Positions 9,443 through 19,800 of a stretch of DNA of 64,000 nucleotides are shown in pieces; the first letter of the stretch is position 1, and each line of letters begins with the position of its first letter. A model generated the notes under the pieces. It ran no database searches. It was given only the letters and a program-made list of their open reading frames with translations, and had not been told where the DNA came from. A program made the position numbers and the translations under genes. Origin of the DNA: Labyrinthula sp. Ha (lineage: Eukaryota; Sar; Bigyra; Labyrinthulida; Labyrinthulaceae); the NCBI GenBank assembly GCA_015227615.1, contig JAALGZ010000008.1, forward strand, positions 1,426,001-1,490,000. Reading direction: 5' to 3'.

Positions 9443-9734
9443 TAAGAGACAACTTTGATGTTTCTTTCTACTCATTCAAGTAAATAAACTACTATTATCT
9501 TCTGATACTTGTATAATAATAATGCTTTCTTTAAATACTTAGTAGGAAGCTAAGAAATAGAAACAATTGTAGATCATATTTTTGTTTTCTCTATTACCTT
9601 CTATTATCATTTTTATCAAATACAAATGATAATTATCAATCTCTTTTTTTTTCGTGGACGCAATTAATCAAGAATTATCAACGTGTCCAAAAAAGTCATT
9701 TATAAAAAATCCAAACGGAAGCAAAAACTAAAAG

Positions 9735-10862
9735 ATGCCTGATCAAAAAGAGATTCCAACAGCAGAAGCAATACCAGAAACTTCATCACAAAATTCTGGA
9801 CCAAAGAGATATATATCAAAAAGACAAGTGGAGAAAAATGCTGAAGATGTGAACACTTCCACCAATAGAACAAGTAATACTACTATGTCAAGAAAAGAAT
9901 TTAACCAAAAGAAACGAGAACAGAGACAAAAAGAGAATGGAGGAAACTCAACTTCTTTTTTTGGTAATTTGAACCCATTTAAAGCTCAAAATGACTCAAA
10001 AACACTTCCTTCCGACTGGTTAGTGAAAGGAAACTTACTTAGAATAAAAGGTCAAGGATCTAATTTGAACGTAACAGAGCTTCCTCTGATAAAGTCAAGT
10101 CTAAATCATGGAGATGTTTTTATTTTAGATACTTGGTTTAAACTTTATTTATGGATTGGAGTGAAAAGCTCAGCAGTAGAGAAAGCTAAAGGAGAAGAGT
10201 TTGCTAATGATATTTCTGAGAGTAGAGGAAAAATACCAATTATTAAACTAAAAGATACAGAAAATTTCTCTGAAATTTCTTCAGAAGAAGAATGTTCAAA
10301 TAATATTATAGACTATGAAATATTTTGGAGTAAAATTAAACAAAGAAAAACATTTCGATTGCCTCTCTTAGGCAAGTTCTTAATTTTCAAATACAACATA
10401 CAAGAAGCAGAAACATCAGGATCAGGAAGAGATTTTAGCGTTCGTTGTTGTAAAAGATATTTGTATAAAATACATGAAGATGACTTTAGTAAGAAAACAA
10501 AAAGAGTTTCTGAAGGATCAAAGCCTTTGAGCCAAGTGGAAGATTTCATCGTTTTTAAAAAGGTTGCAAAAGGAACGAAGAAGAAAAATCTATTACCAAA
10601 AAGCGCTTTAAAAAGTGATGATGTTTTTATTGTTGATGATGGATGGAAAATTTGGGTATGGGAAGGAAAAAATAGATCTGAAAGAGAAGAAGCATCAAGT
10701 GTAAGGTATGCAAGAAAGTATGTTAGAAAGAAAAGAAGACCTAAAAGTTTACCAGTGCAAAGAGTTAGAGAAGGATCTGAACCACAGGATTTTTGGGAAG
10801 TTTTTGGTTCTCATGATATTGGTGCTGTTTCTTCTTGTATAGGTTGTTTGGGTTTTATGTAA
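9735..10862 (+). CDS. Gelsolin-like protein with two gelsolin repeats
   Basis: 375 residues, ATG to TAA, no intron apparent. Residues 1-90 are a hydrophilic Ser/Thr/Asn/Lys-rich tail without a domain. Residues about 97-175 form one gelsolin-like repeat (GNLLRIKG ... LNHGDVFILDTWFKLYLWIG ... AKGEEFANDI). Residues about 240-357 form a second (KRYLYKIHED ... LKSDDVFIVDDGWKIWVWEG ... ARKYV ... GSEPQDFWEVFG). Gelsolin/severin/villin proteins bind, cap or sever actin filaments in the cytoplasm in response to calcium; a two-repeat protein is shorter than the three- or six-repeat classics. The last residues (SSCIGCLGFM) are Cys-containing and hydrophobic, which could hint at lipid attachment, but this is inference. 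It precedes the HMG-CoA synthase gene in the same direction with a 245-bp gap; no functional link is implied. A general gelsolin-fold (ADF-H-like) regulator without severing activity is the alternative. Confidence 0.8.
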   Translation: MPDQKEIPTAEAIPETSSQNSGPKRYISKRQVEKNAEDVNTSTNRTSNTTMSRKEFNQKKREQRQKENGGNSTSFFGNLNPFKAQNDSKTLPSDWLVKGNLLRIKGQGSNLNVTELPLIKSSLNHGDVFILDTWFKLYLWIGVKSSAVEKAKGEEFANDISESRGKIPIIKLKDTENFSEISSEEECSNNIIDYEIFWSKIKQRKTFRLPLLGKFLIFKYNIQEAETSGSGRDFSVRCCKRYLYKIHEDDFSKKTKRVSEGSKPLSQVEDFIVFKKVAKGTKKKNLLPKSALKSDDVFIVDDGWKIWVWEGKNRSEREEASSVRYARKYVRKKRRPKSLPVQRVREGSEPQDFWEVFGSHDIGAVSSCIGCLGFM

Positions 10863-11040
10863 GTTTAAGTCTATCTCTCTCTCTTCTGTCAGGTCTCGTA
10901 TCGAATAATCTTGATTCAGTCTCTATTCTCGAAATTAATATATAAAACTTTACTAAAATTTCTCGAAAGCGGAGATATTTAGATTTACGGGAAATTTCAA
11001 AACCAATTATTTTGGTAAATACCGGTTTCTCACTCCTTGC

Positions 11041-11072
11041 AGTTGACGCAATCTACGCTGTTTGCATCAACT
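11041..11072. promoter_or_regulatory. Imperfect inverted repeat upstream of HMG-CoA synthase
   Basis: Arms AGTTGACGCAA (11041-11051) and TTGCATCAACT (11062-11072) are complementary at 10 of 11 positions around a 10-nt spacer, 35 bp before the start codon. The stretch is GC-richer than its surroundings. It could be a dimeric transcription-factor site or a hairpin in the 5' leader; no known motif is claimed. Confidence 0.3.
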
Positions 11073-11107
11073 ACAACTAACCGTTTAAGCAAAACAAATC
11101 AACAAAA

Positions 11108-12514
11108 ATGTCAAACGAAAAGAATATTGGTATTCATGCATTGGGTTTATACTTTCCCAAGGATTATGTATCACAGGAAGATTTAGAGAAGGACTACGGG
11201 GTTTCAGCTGGAAAGTATACCATCGGTTTAGGACAGAAAAATATGGCAGTGCTGAACCCGAAGGAGGACTTCATTTCGATGGTACTGACAGTGACGCACA
11301 ATCTTTTGGAAGAGTATAAAATTGATCCAAGTTTGGTTAAACATATTCAGGTTGGTACAGAGACGCTTGTTGACAAAAGCAAATCAGCAAAGACACATCT
11401 CTTACCATTGTTTCCTCACCGGAATATCCTAGGAGTGGACCAGTATAACGCTTGCTATGGAGGTACTGCAGCTTTGTTTTCTGCTGTAAATTGGGTTGAG
11501 AGTTCAATGTATCGTGCTAATCCTGGATATGCGCTAGTGGTTTGTGGGGATAACGCTGTGTATTCAAAAGGTGCTGCCAGGCCGACTGGAGGTGCAGGGG
11601 TAGTTGCCATGCTCATAGGTCCTGATGCTCCTATTGTGCTAGACAACAAGAACATATATAGTCATTTTGATCACGTGTGGGATTTTTATAAGCCTATCCC
11701 TGATTCAGAATACCCAGTGGTGGATGGACCTCTTTCAAATAGATGTTATTCGGAGAGTCTAATGAGCTGCGTCAAACAAGGATACGAAAACGGATTTGGA
11801 ATTATGAATACTGATAACATTATCTTTCATGCTCCCTATGGAAAATTAGTTGAAAAATGTTTTACACAAGTCGGTCTTTTTGAAGAGATGTTGTCAAGTG
11901 TCAGTGTTGAAGGAAGGAAAGCTTCCGCTGGGGGCTCAGCTTCTAGTACGATTGAACTGGAGAAGGGTGATATAAGTATTGAAGATGGAATAAGACTCAT
12001 GGATGACCGAGATACTATGAAAGAAGGCATGACTAGATTTAAGAACGCTTTCCAGGAAAAGGTCAAACCAGGAATGATGGTGAGTGAAAACTGTGGTAAT
12101 CTATACACTGGAAGTGTATATGCTGCATTATGCTCTACAATAGATTCTCTGGCGAGAAAAGGAGAGACTAAGACTGATCACATGACTTCAATCTTTAGTT
12201 ATGGATCTGGTTCTGCTGCTTCTTTGTTTAATCTTCGAACTGATTTTAGTAATCCTGGAGTTCAGAACATTGCTTCAAAGTTAAACATTGAAGAGAAGTT
12301 ATCTCAGAGGGCTAAAATCTCTGCGGATGAGTTCAATAGCAGGCTTGATGAGAGAGAAGTTGCTTATAAGAAAGCTGGACTTGTTGACAACTCTAGACCA
12401 AAGAATGAACTTTGGAAAAATACATACTACTTAAAGTCAGTTGACTCAATGGGAAGAAGAAAATATGCAAGGGCGTTCTCAACTGCTGCGAGATATTTCA
12501 GATACTTGAAATAA
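11108..12514 (+). CDS. Hydroxymethylglutaryl-CoA synthase
   Basis: 468 residues, uninterrupted, ATG at 11108, TAA at 12512. The enzyme condenses acetyl-CoA with acetoacetyl-CoA to HMG-CoA, the committed entry step of the mevalonate pathway for sterols and isoprenoids. The catalytic residues are visible: Glu85 in VGTETLVDKSK, the acyl-accepting Cys116 in NACYGGTAALF, and His241 in IIFHAPYGKLV. Other family blocks are GDNAVYSKGAARPTGGAG, DFYKPIPDSEYPVVDGPLS and IFSYGSGSAASLFNL. The length matches cytosolic eukaryotic enzymes (about 450-520 residues). There is no obvious targeting peptide: the core strand GIHALGLYFP starts within ten residues of the start, so a cytosolic site is most likely. A C-terminal SKL-type signal is absent. 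Confidence 0.97.
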   Translation: MSNEKNIGIHALGLYFPKDYVSQEDLEKDYGVSAGKYTIGLGQKNMAVLNPKEDFISMVLTVTHNLLEEYKIDPSLVKHIQVGTETLVDKSKSAKTHLLPLFPHRNILGVDQYNACYGGTAALFSAVNWVESSMYRANPGYALVVCGDNAVYSKGAARPTGGAGVVAMLIGPDAPIVLDNKNIYSHFDHVWDFYKPIPDSEYPVVDGPLSNRCYSESLMSCVKQGYENGFGIMNTDNIIFHAPYGKLVEKCFTQVGLFEEMLSSVSVEGRKASAGGSASSTIELEKGDISIEDGIRLMDDRDTMKEGMTRFKNAFQEKVKPGMMVSENCGNLYTGSVYAALCSTIDSLARKGETKTDHMTSIFSYGSGSAASLFNLRTDFSNPGVQNIASKLNIEEKLSQRAKISADEFNSRLDEREVAYKKAGLVDNSRPKNELWKNTYYLKSVDSMGRRKYARAFSTAARYFRYLK

Positions 12515-15500
12515 ACTTCTTCTGTTTCTAACTGTCAACTCCTTTTGTTTACTACAACATTGGCGATCTCACTCTCTCAATAGCTTGTAGGTCTTTTTTT
12601 TTCTAGGCATAGTGTATTCTGAGGGTAATTTCACACCGAAGCAAAGGTAAATCTAGTATGGATGAAATAGACAACACCTCTGGAAAATCCAACACGTTTT
12701 CATTGCACAATAGTAATAACTAAGCCTTGGGATTAGTAGAGGTAGGTAAAAAAGATAAAAATAATTTCTGGATGAATAAGTATTCTGGGTTAAAGTTAAA
12801 AATATCTGAAGGTTCTTTTTAGGTGCGCATCCTGTAAGACTGCTTTTACTGTCTACGTAATTGCTTAGCAGTTGATTGGCTCTTGGCAATTTTTCAAAAA
12901 TTAGATTTCATTTTTCAAAGGCATTCGGAAAAAATGTAACTTTCAATTAACATCCAATGGAAACTCTACAAATTTGTTCTAACTCGATCAATAAGCTATT
13001 TTGACGGTCGAGCTTGAGTTCGAATTGCAATCTAAATCAACAAAAACTAAACAAAAATAAGAAAGATTCTCAGATTGCACAAGAATTCCTGTAAAATTAG
13101 AACAAAACAAGAACATAACACTAAAAACAATATATCTAGTGACCATACAAAAAAAAATATTTCATTTGTTTCCACAAAAAACTTGAAAGAATTTTACCAC
13201 CAGGAAGTCAAACAAGGGCTATTTGAAATAAAGGCAAGCATTCAAGGAGTGTAGAGTTAAGAATGGTGGGAAAGAAGTTGAAAGATGGTATATCAAGGCT
13301 TATTTAGTACATATGAAAAAAGAAGAAAACGTATTGAGGTCATTGTGGAGCAAAAGCGCTACCTTGAAAAACTAGAGACGAGGCATTCTGTTGATCTCTC
13401 GGGTTAATGCTGAATGAACGTACAAAATTGGCTTAAGAATGAAAATAAAAACCATCAAAAATCAAGGAGCAAGACTTTCTCCTTGCAATAAGTATTGCAT
13501 CATGTAAAAAATGCCGAATCTAAATAAATGGTCGGGATTTAGGAGAAAGTTGCAATTCAAGTAACCAATCATGGGGGACTAAAGTAGGAGACAGCTATAC
13601 ACTGAGTATGCATGGTGCGAAGTTCAGAATAAAGAAAGAATCATATGTTTTTTCATTGAAAAATAAAAGTAGCTGCAGATTGAACATATTTATTCGCTGA
13701 AGATCACTTCCACACAAGTTCTTTAAAGATGTATATTGCACCAATAGGTACACTGAAGAAGGAAGATTATCCATATTCTTATCCATGATATGAAAAACTC
13801 TTCAGGAGTTTTACAAAAGAAAGAAGGGGGAAAACCTAATTTAAAAATCTTCCATAGAAGAGAGCTTAGAAGAAGCAGTTTACCCCGCCATAGTTTTTGA
13901 ATCACAGCACCGATAAGCCTTAACGCAAAGCGTACAACTAAAAATTGGAAAATGGAAGCAGCAGATTGGAACAGGAGTAGAGTGGGACATTTTTATATGC
14001 AACTATTAAGATCATGAAAACTAAGTTTGAGCTAGAATGTTTACTAGAGTATGTCCTTCCTAATATAAAAAAGAAGAATAGTAAGATGAAAATAAGAAGT
14101 CAAAGAGATAGAGTAGCTCTTAAGACAAGTCCGGCATCGTAGTCAGTAAGGTTTGGTTTTGACAATGCATAGGTTGAGAACTTAATCAGTCACAGCCATT
14201 TTAGAGGAAATAAAACAAACAAAAAATACTAAAAAGAAAGCAAGGATATACAATACCAAATGATCTAAGATCGGGTAAAGTAAACAGTTCAGAACAATGG
14301 TTTGTGAGCAAATAAAAAACGACAAACAACCTGTTCATTTAAAAACGAACGTTTTCTACACAGTTTCTTTCTTTTGGTTCTGAATATTTCAACCAGTAGT
14401 AGATATCCTGTGGAAGAGGGTTCAATAAATTTGATCCTTGCAGAGCTAGAAAGCTATGTGCATATCTAGCTTTGCTGTTTTCTTATTTGGTTGGACACTG
14501 CTGAGACCTTATTTGTTCAATGAAAGCGGCATCGAACTCCGTTGTAAGTAGTTCTACGAAATGAACAGGTTTGAACGTGCCAGAGCATCTGGCCCTTTGC
14601 ATCTTAGCTGCTGGTTGGTAAAAACTACAGAATGCAAGTATGAGAGAGTATTAAGAGAATAATATAACTAACTTTAGTGGTGGTTAGAAGTAAGTACAAG
14701 TTCTGAAGTTAAATAATCAGATTTAGCTTTGGGATGGATCATGATTTGCTTTTTGCTTTGAACTAAAATGTATAGAAAACACTTCTATGGAAACTTAGAA
14801 GTGTCATAGTATAGATAAGCTGCTTAAATATTAAATAGCAATACTTAGTAATATTATTTCTTTTCTAATATGGATAACATTGGTTGCTTGGTTTTATTAG
14901 AATCAACTTTAGTCTCAATCCATCGTTTAAGGCTCGAGAGGTGCGATGTACTGTATACAGCTAAACTATTCAAAACGTTCATCCGCTGGATAAAAATTTT
15001 CGTGCAGAGCTACATCGGTTTCAAGTCAGTAATCTCGCTGAAGTATTGATTGTGAGAATGTAAGATTGAAGTCGAGTTTAAGTACAACTGCTCCAAGGTA
15101 AAGATACGAGAACACTATGTTAGCCTGATTGAAAGAAACATATCCAGTGCAAAAGTGGCAGTCACATAGCTTCTGCAAATCATCAATAGCATAGTAAAGG
15201 CTTGGTCTTGAAAAAGAAGCTTGTTCAGCATTGAATCAGTACATTTGAAACTGTGGAGTTTTAGCGAACTTGTTCAATTGGTATAAATTTCTGAGTCTAG
15301 ATTATATTTTCTACACTCAGAAACATAATTATTAACAATTGCCGATCTTGGAGAAAATTTTGTGTTCTTTGATTAATGTTCATCTTCTAAGTTTTCATCC
15401 TTCTTTCTTTAGAGAGATGATGTATTATTTTTTGTTCTACTATTTATCAAATCTGAAGTATTTTACTATAAAGCTATCTTATTCTGTGTTATAAAATATC

Positions 15501-16491
15501 CATAGTTGAAAAATATTACGTCTTCTAGCATAATAATATTCAATTTATTTGAGTAGAATAATTAATAAAATAGTACTGTAAAATTTGTTTAGATATATAG
15601 ATACTATATATTCTATTATCCTGTATTTCAAATAGCATTATTTGGAGTTTAATTATAGAAACAGTTAACGAAAGAAACATACATCGAGATCAAGAACATG
15701 TGTATATGTATCTTTAGAAGAGTTAATGAATTGAGTTATCTGACTATGGAGTAAACCCTGGGTTTACACAAATAGTGAGGTTAAGATTGTTCGGCAATAG
15801 AAAAAAGCACACTCAGATTCATACCATCTGCCCTAGTTGAAGTATCTAGATGTACAAACACAGTTAAGACATAGTTGGATCCCAATTTCATTCTTACCAT
15901 CAATAAATACCAGATTCAGGTACCACTAGATACTAATACAATAAAAAAAGGAAAAGTAGATGATATGAAGGAAGATGTTATTGGGGGATTTTTTGTTATA
16001 CACAAGATGGATAATGTTTTCCACTGGAAACCCATGTAGAAACTATTTCTAAAATGCTTCAAAATGCACCATTGCCGATGAAATGATACAGGGATTTGAG
16101 ATCAAAAAAAGAACTTAGGAAAGAACTATTTTGTTTCTTATGAAGTTTTTTTAACTGATACATATTTTAATAGTAAACATAGGCTGGAAAAACTATTGAT
16201 TCAGGCCTTGAAAAGAACATTGGTAAAGCAAAGCATTAAATTAGAAGCTAAAGGAAGCTTTCGATTTATTTATGACCATAAACTGCTCGTTTCAGTTGTA
16301 AAATCTCATGTAGTTGGAAATCACTAGGAGTTAATTGGGCTTTTATCAAGCGAAAATAAATGGAAAATATATATGAAGCTACAGAAGCTACTGAAGAAAT
16401 AAACTATTAAATGTTCTCATGGGGTACAGGTAGGTAATGTGACAATTGTTGGAGCAAGTATGATATAAAATATTTAAACTATTACTTTTCT
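12515..16491. other. Gene-free AT-rich region
   Basis: About 4 kb with no frame resembling a known protein, no tRNA or rRNA pattern and no clear repeat. Only short chance frames are present. It ends at the target site of the Copia insertion. Confidence 0.6.
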
Positions 16492-16496
16492 GAAGG

Positions 16497-16796
16497 AGTC
16501 AGACACTAAGCAGTCGAGTGTACGACTCTCTCCATACTGACTGTTTACACTTTACATAATTATAATACAATATTACATTACTGCACAATTGGTGCAACTT
16601 TACATAATACATTTTTACTAATACATAAGCACCGGAAACAACAGATCGTAAAACCTTAATATCTCAACAACTACTGGGAGTTAGAAAACGTTACTTATAT
16701 CATTTTAAAGCTCTTTTTAAGTTCTTTCAGTTTATTTAATTTAATATACGTATCCTCATACACATATAGACGATACGGACAATTACTTGTCTAACT
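16497..16796 (+). repeat. 5' LTR of Copia element
   Basis: 300 bp, starting AGTCAGACACTAAG and ending ACTTGTCTAACT. Identical to the 3' LTR except for one T/C difference. Preceded by target duplication GAAGG. Confidence 0.97.
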
Positions 16797-16804
16797 TGGT
16801 TGCG

Positions 16805-19800
16805 ATGGAAGTAAACGAAAATCAGAGTGATCCCGTGGAAGAACGAACAGCACGGAGTGAAAACTCCAACTTGACCCAAGGGGAAACTCATTTACAAAAC
16901 TTTCCTGCTTCAACTACAACACTTACGAAGCTAAAAATTACAAATGAAGCAATTAACGAAGAATTCTACAAAAAAGGACGAAAAAGATTGAAAAACCTTT
17001 TACGATCAAAAACTGATCAAAATCAATTCGAACTTCTGAAACAAGGTGTTGAGATGTACCTGCTTGCCTTAAAATTACAAATTAATGGAACATCTCTACG
17101 AAAATTTTTTAAATCTCATGATCGCAGCATCATTGATGAGCTGTTAGAATCTTACAATCCGCTTACTCAAAAATCTAACTACATTCTAGAGGAAGAAATT
17201 GACGATGAAGTTTCAGATGACATCATTTCTCTTTGGAAAAAAGACGTTGTTTTCTTGCGAACAATCCGAACCCCACATCGTTTTTGCAAAATCCTGCGAC
17301 GCATCGGGGCTGTTACATTCTTACCTACACAAACCAGAAAAAGAATTAACTTTGGAAACTTGATTTACAGCTGTTGGGAGGAATCAGAACCCATTACAGA
17401 CTTCGTTAAACGCTTTGATTCTTTGGTACAACAGGCTAATCAGATCAAGATGATGCAAAATGACTCTGATTTACTTACACTTTTTCAAACTAAGATTCTC
17501 TTCAGAAGAAACAACAATCAGAAAATTTTTACAGTTGTCAACAATTTGGATTCAAAAGATCTACCATTAAAGGATTACATGAGTGAAGTGACACAAGCCG
17601 TACTTCAGCATGACAATTCAGGTTTGATCCCTTTTGATGCTCCAAGTACATCAGTTGTTGCATTTACAAAGAAAATTGTTTCTTCTAATTCAAAAGGTAC
17701 ATTGTGTTTCAATTGCGGTGAAGATTTTCCACACAAAGGCAAACAATGTGCTGCTAAAGGTGCTACCTGTTCTTACTGTGGCAAACCTAATCATTTTGCA
17801 AAGGTGTGTTCAACCAACCCAGAACGTACATTACAACTTCCCAAGATGAAGAAAAAACCAACAAAGAAAACAGTAGCAGTAACATCTACAAAAGAAAATT
17901 TTAATCCTTTCAGTTTCGCTACTTCTCTTTGTACCACATGTTCAAACTCTTTAGCTGGGCTGGATTCATGCAGCGATGTTTTCGTTTTTAGAAGCGCTGA
18001 TTTTTTTACACACATGGATCAGAAGCCTGGTAAACTTACCCTTACAGAAAATTCTGGTAGCTACGAAAGCACTGGAACAGCCAGATTTGCATTCAAAGAA
18101 TTTTCTTCTAAGTTTTTTACAGTACAGGCAATTTACATGCCAAGTGCAAATTTCAACATTTTGTGTACCTACGATCTAGAGCAACAGAATGTTAAAGTCA
18201 ACCATCGCTCTAGAAACGTACAACTAGAAACAGGAAACAAATTAAAAATAATTTTACTTGGAAAGAAAAGCTTCATTGAAATCATTCCACTAGGGAAATC
18301 AGTCTTACAAACCTCTGATCCAAATCTAATGCATCGTAGATTGATGCATCTCTCAGAGGACAAACTTAAACATGCTGGTTTCATTAAGGGTTCTCAAAAG
18401 CTGAACAGCTGCCAAGTCTGTCTTCAGACAAAAGCTAAACACAACCCAGTGAAGAATTTAATTCACAAGATGAAACTCTCTCCTGATTCCAAAGGTCAAG
18501 CTTTTTCAATGGACTTACTCATTCCGCCAAAACACTCGATGAAACCAGTCAATGGTGTTGTGGCTGCATTGATTCTAGTTGACCTGAAAACAAAATTAAT
18601 TAGAGTTGCTCCTTTAAGAACACTTCAAACAAAAGATTTACTTGCAGCTCTTTACTACCTTCTTTCTACACTCAAAACTTTACCAAAAACGATTGTTACA
18701 GACCGCCAATCTGGTTTTACGGCAGAACACTTTGTCAACTCAATTTCCGCAAAAGGCATTCATTTACGTTTTGTCCCTAGAGATCGACATGACACTTTCA
18801 ATGGAGTAGCTGAACGAACGATTGGCATCTTAAAGGTCATGGCTTCAGCCGCCCTACTACAGTCTAAACTTGATGACTCCTTTTGGATCTACGCAGTCAA
18901 ATTTGCAAGTTACATCAAGAACAGAGTGCATCACAAAACACTTGGTGAGTCACCTTACAAACTAGAAACTGGGCAAGAACCAAACCTTTCTTCACTTAGA
19001 ACCTTTGGTTGCTGTTGTTTTACGTTAAGATCTTCTGGAACGAAGACAAACAAATTTCAAGAAAGAACAGACACTGGTCTCTTTCTTGGACTACAGGAAC
19101 ATTCAAGCTTCAACACAGCAATCATCTACAAACTTAGTACTGGAAAAATCATTTACCCTCAACTAACCGATGTTTGGTTCCAAGAATCAAGAACACATGA
19201 TCAAATCGATCAAAATCCACCAACTTTCTCATTTGGTGACATCAAAATTGTTGACAAAACTGAAAATGACCCAATTTCTGAGGACGATTTTGAATCTGAT
19301 GATGACGATGATTTCAGTCCAGATTTTGGTATACACTATGTACGTTATGGCCAGAAGTCAAATCAACAAGAAAATCACGATTTTGAGCATGATGATAATT
19401 TCGATGAAAATTCGCCTTCAGCAGATGTTCAACTCGATCACGATCAAGATGCAAATGATCCAACTCCATCTGCCGAAGTAACAATCCCTGAAACACCTCA
19501 AACGAGCGAAAACAACAATGCTCGTCTACCAGTCACAACGCGATCTGGGAGAAATGCCACGAAATTCGACCTAAATCGGATGTCAGCTTTCACGTTGAAC
19601 ACAACTGAAGAAACAACACACATCATCAAGCCTAAAACAAAAGGTCAGAAAGAAAAGCTACGGAAGAAGATCATTCAGTCTAGAATTGATCAGAAACCTT
19701 CCATTTACCGTGACACAAGAGGTCACCCAGACGAAGCATCTTACAAGAAAGCGGCCGAAAAAGAGCTCAAAGCTTTGGAAGAACGAAAGGTTCTCAAAGT

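Noticed and set aside
16787-16804. Upstream start of the Copia polyprotein at a TTG codon
   Set aside because: The frame is open there, but the segment lies in the LTR and presumed primer site; the first ATG of the frame is at 16805.
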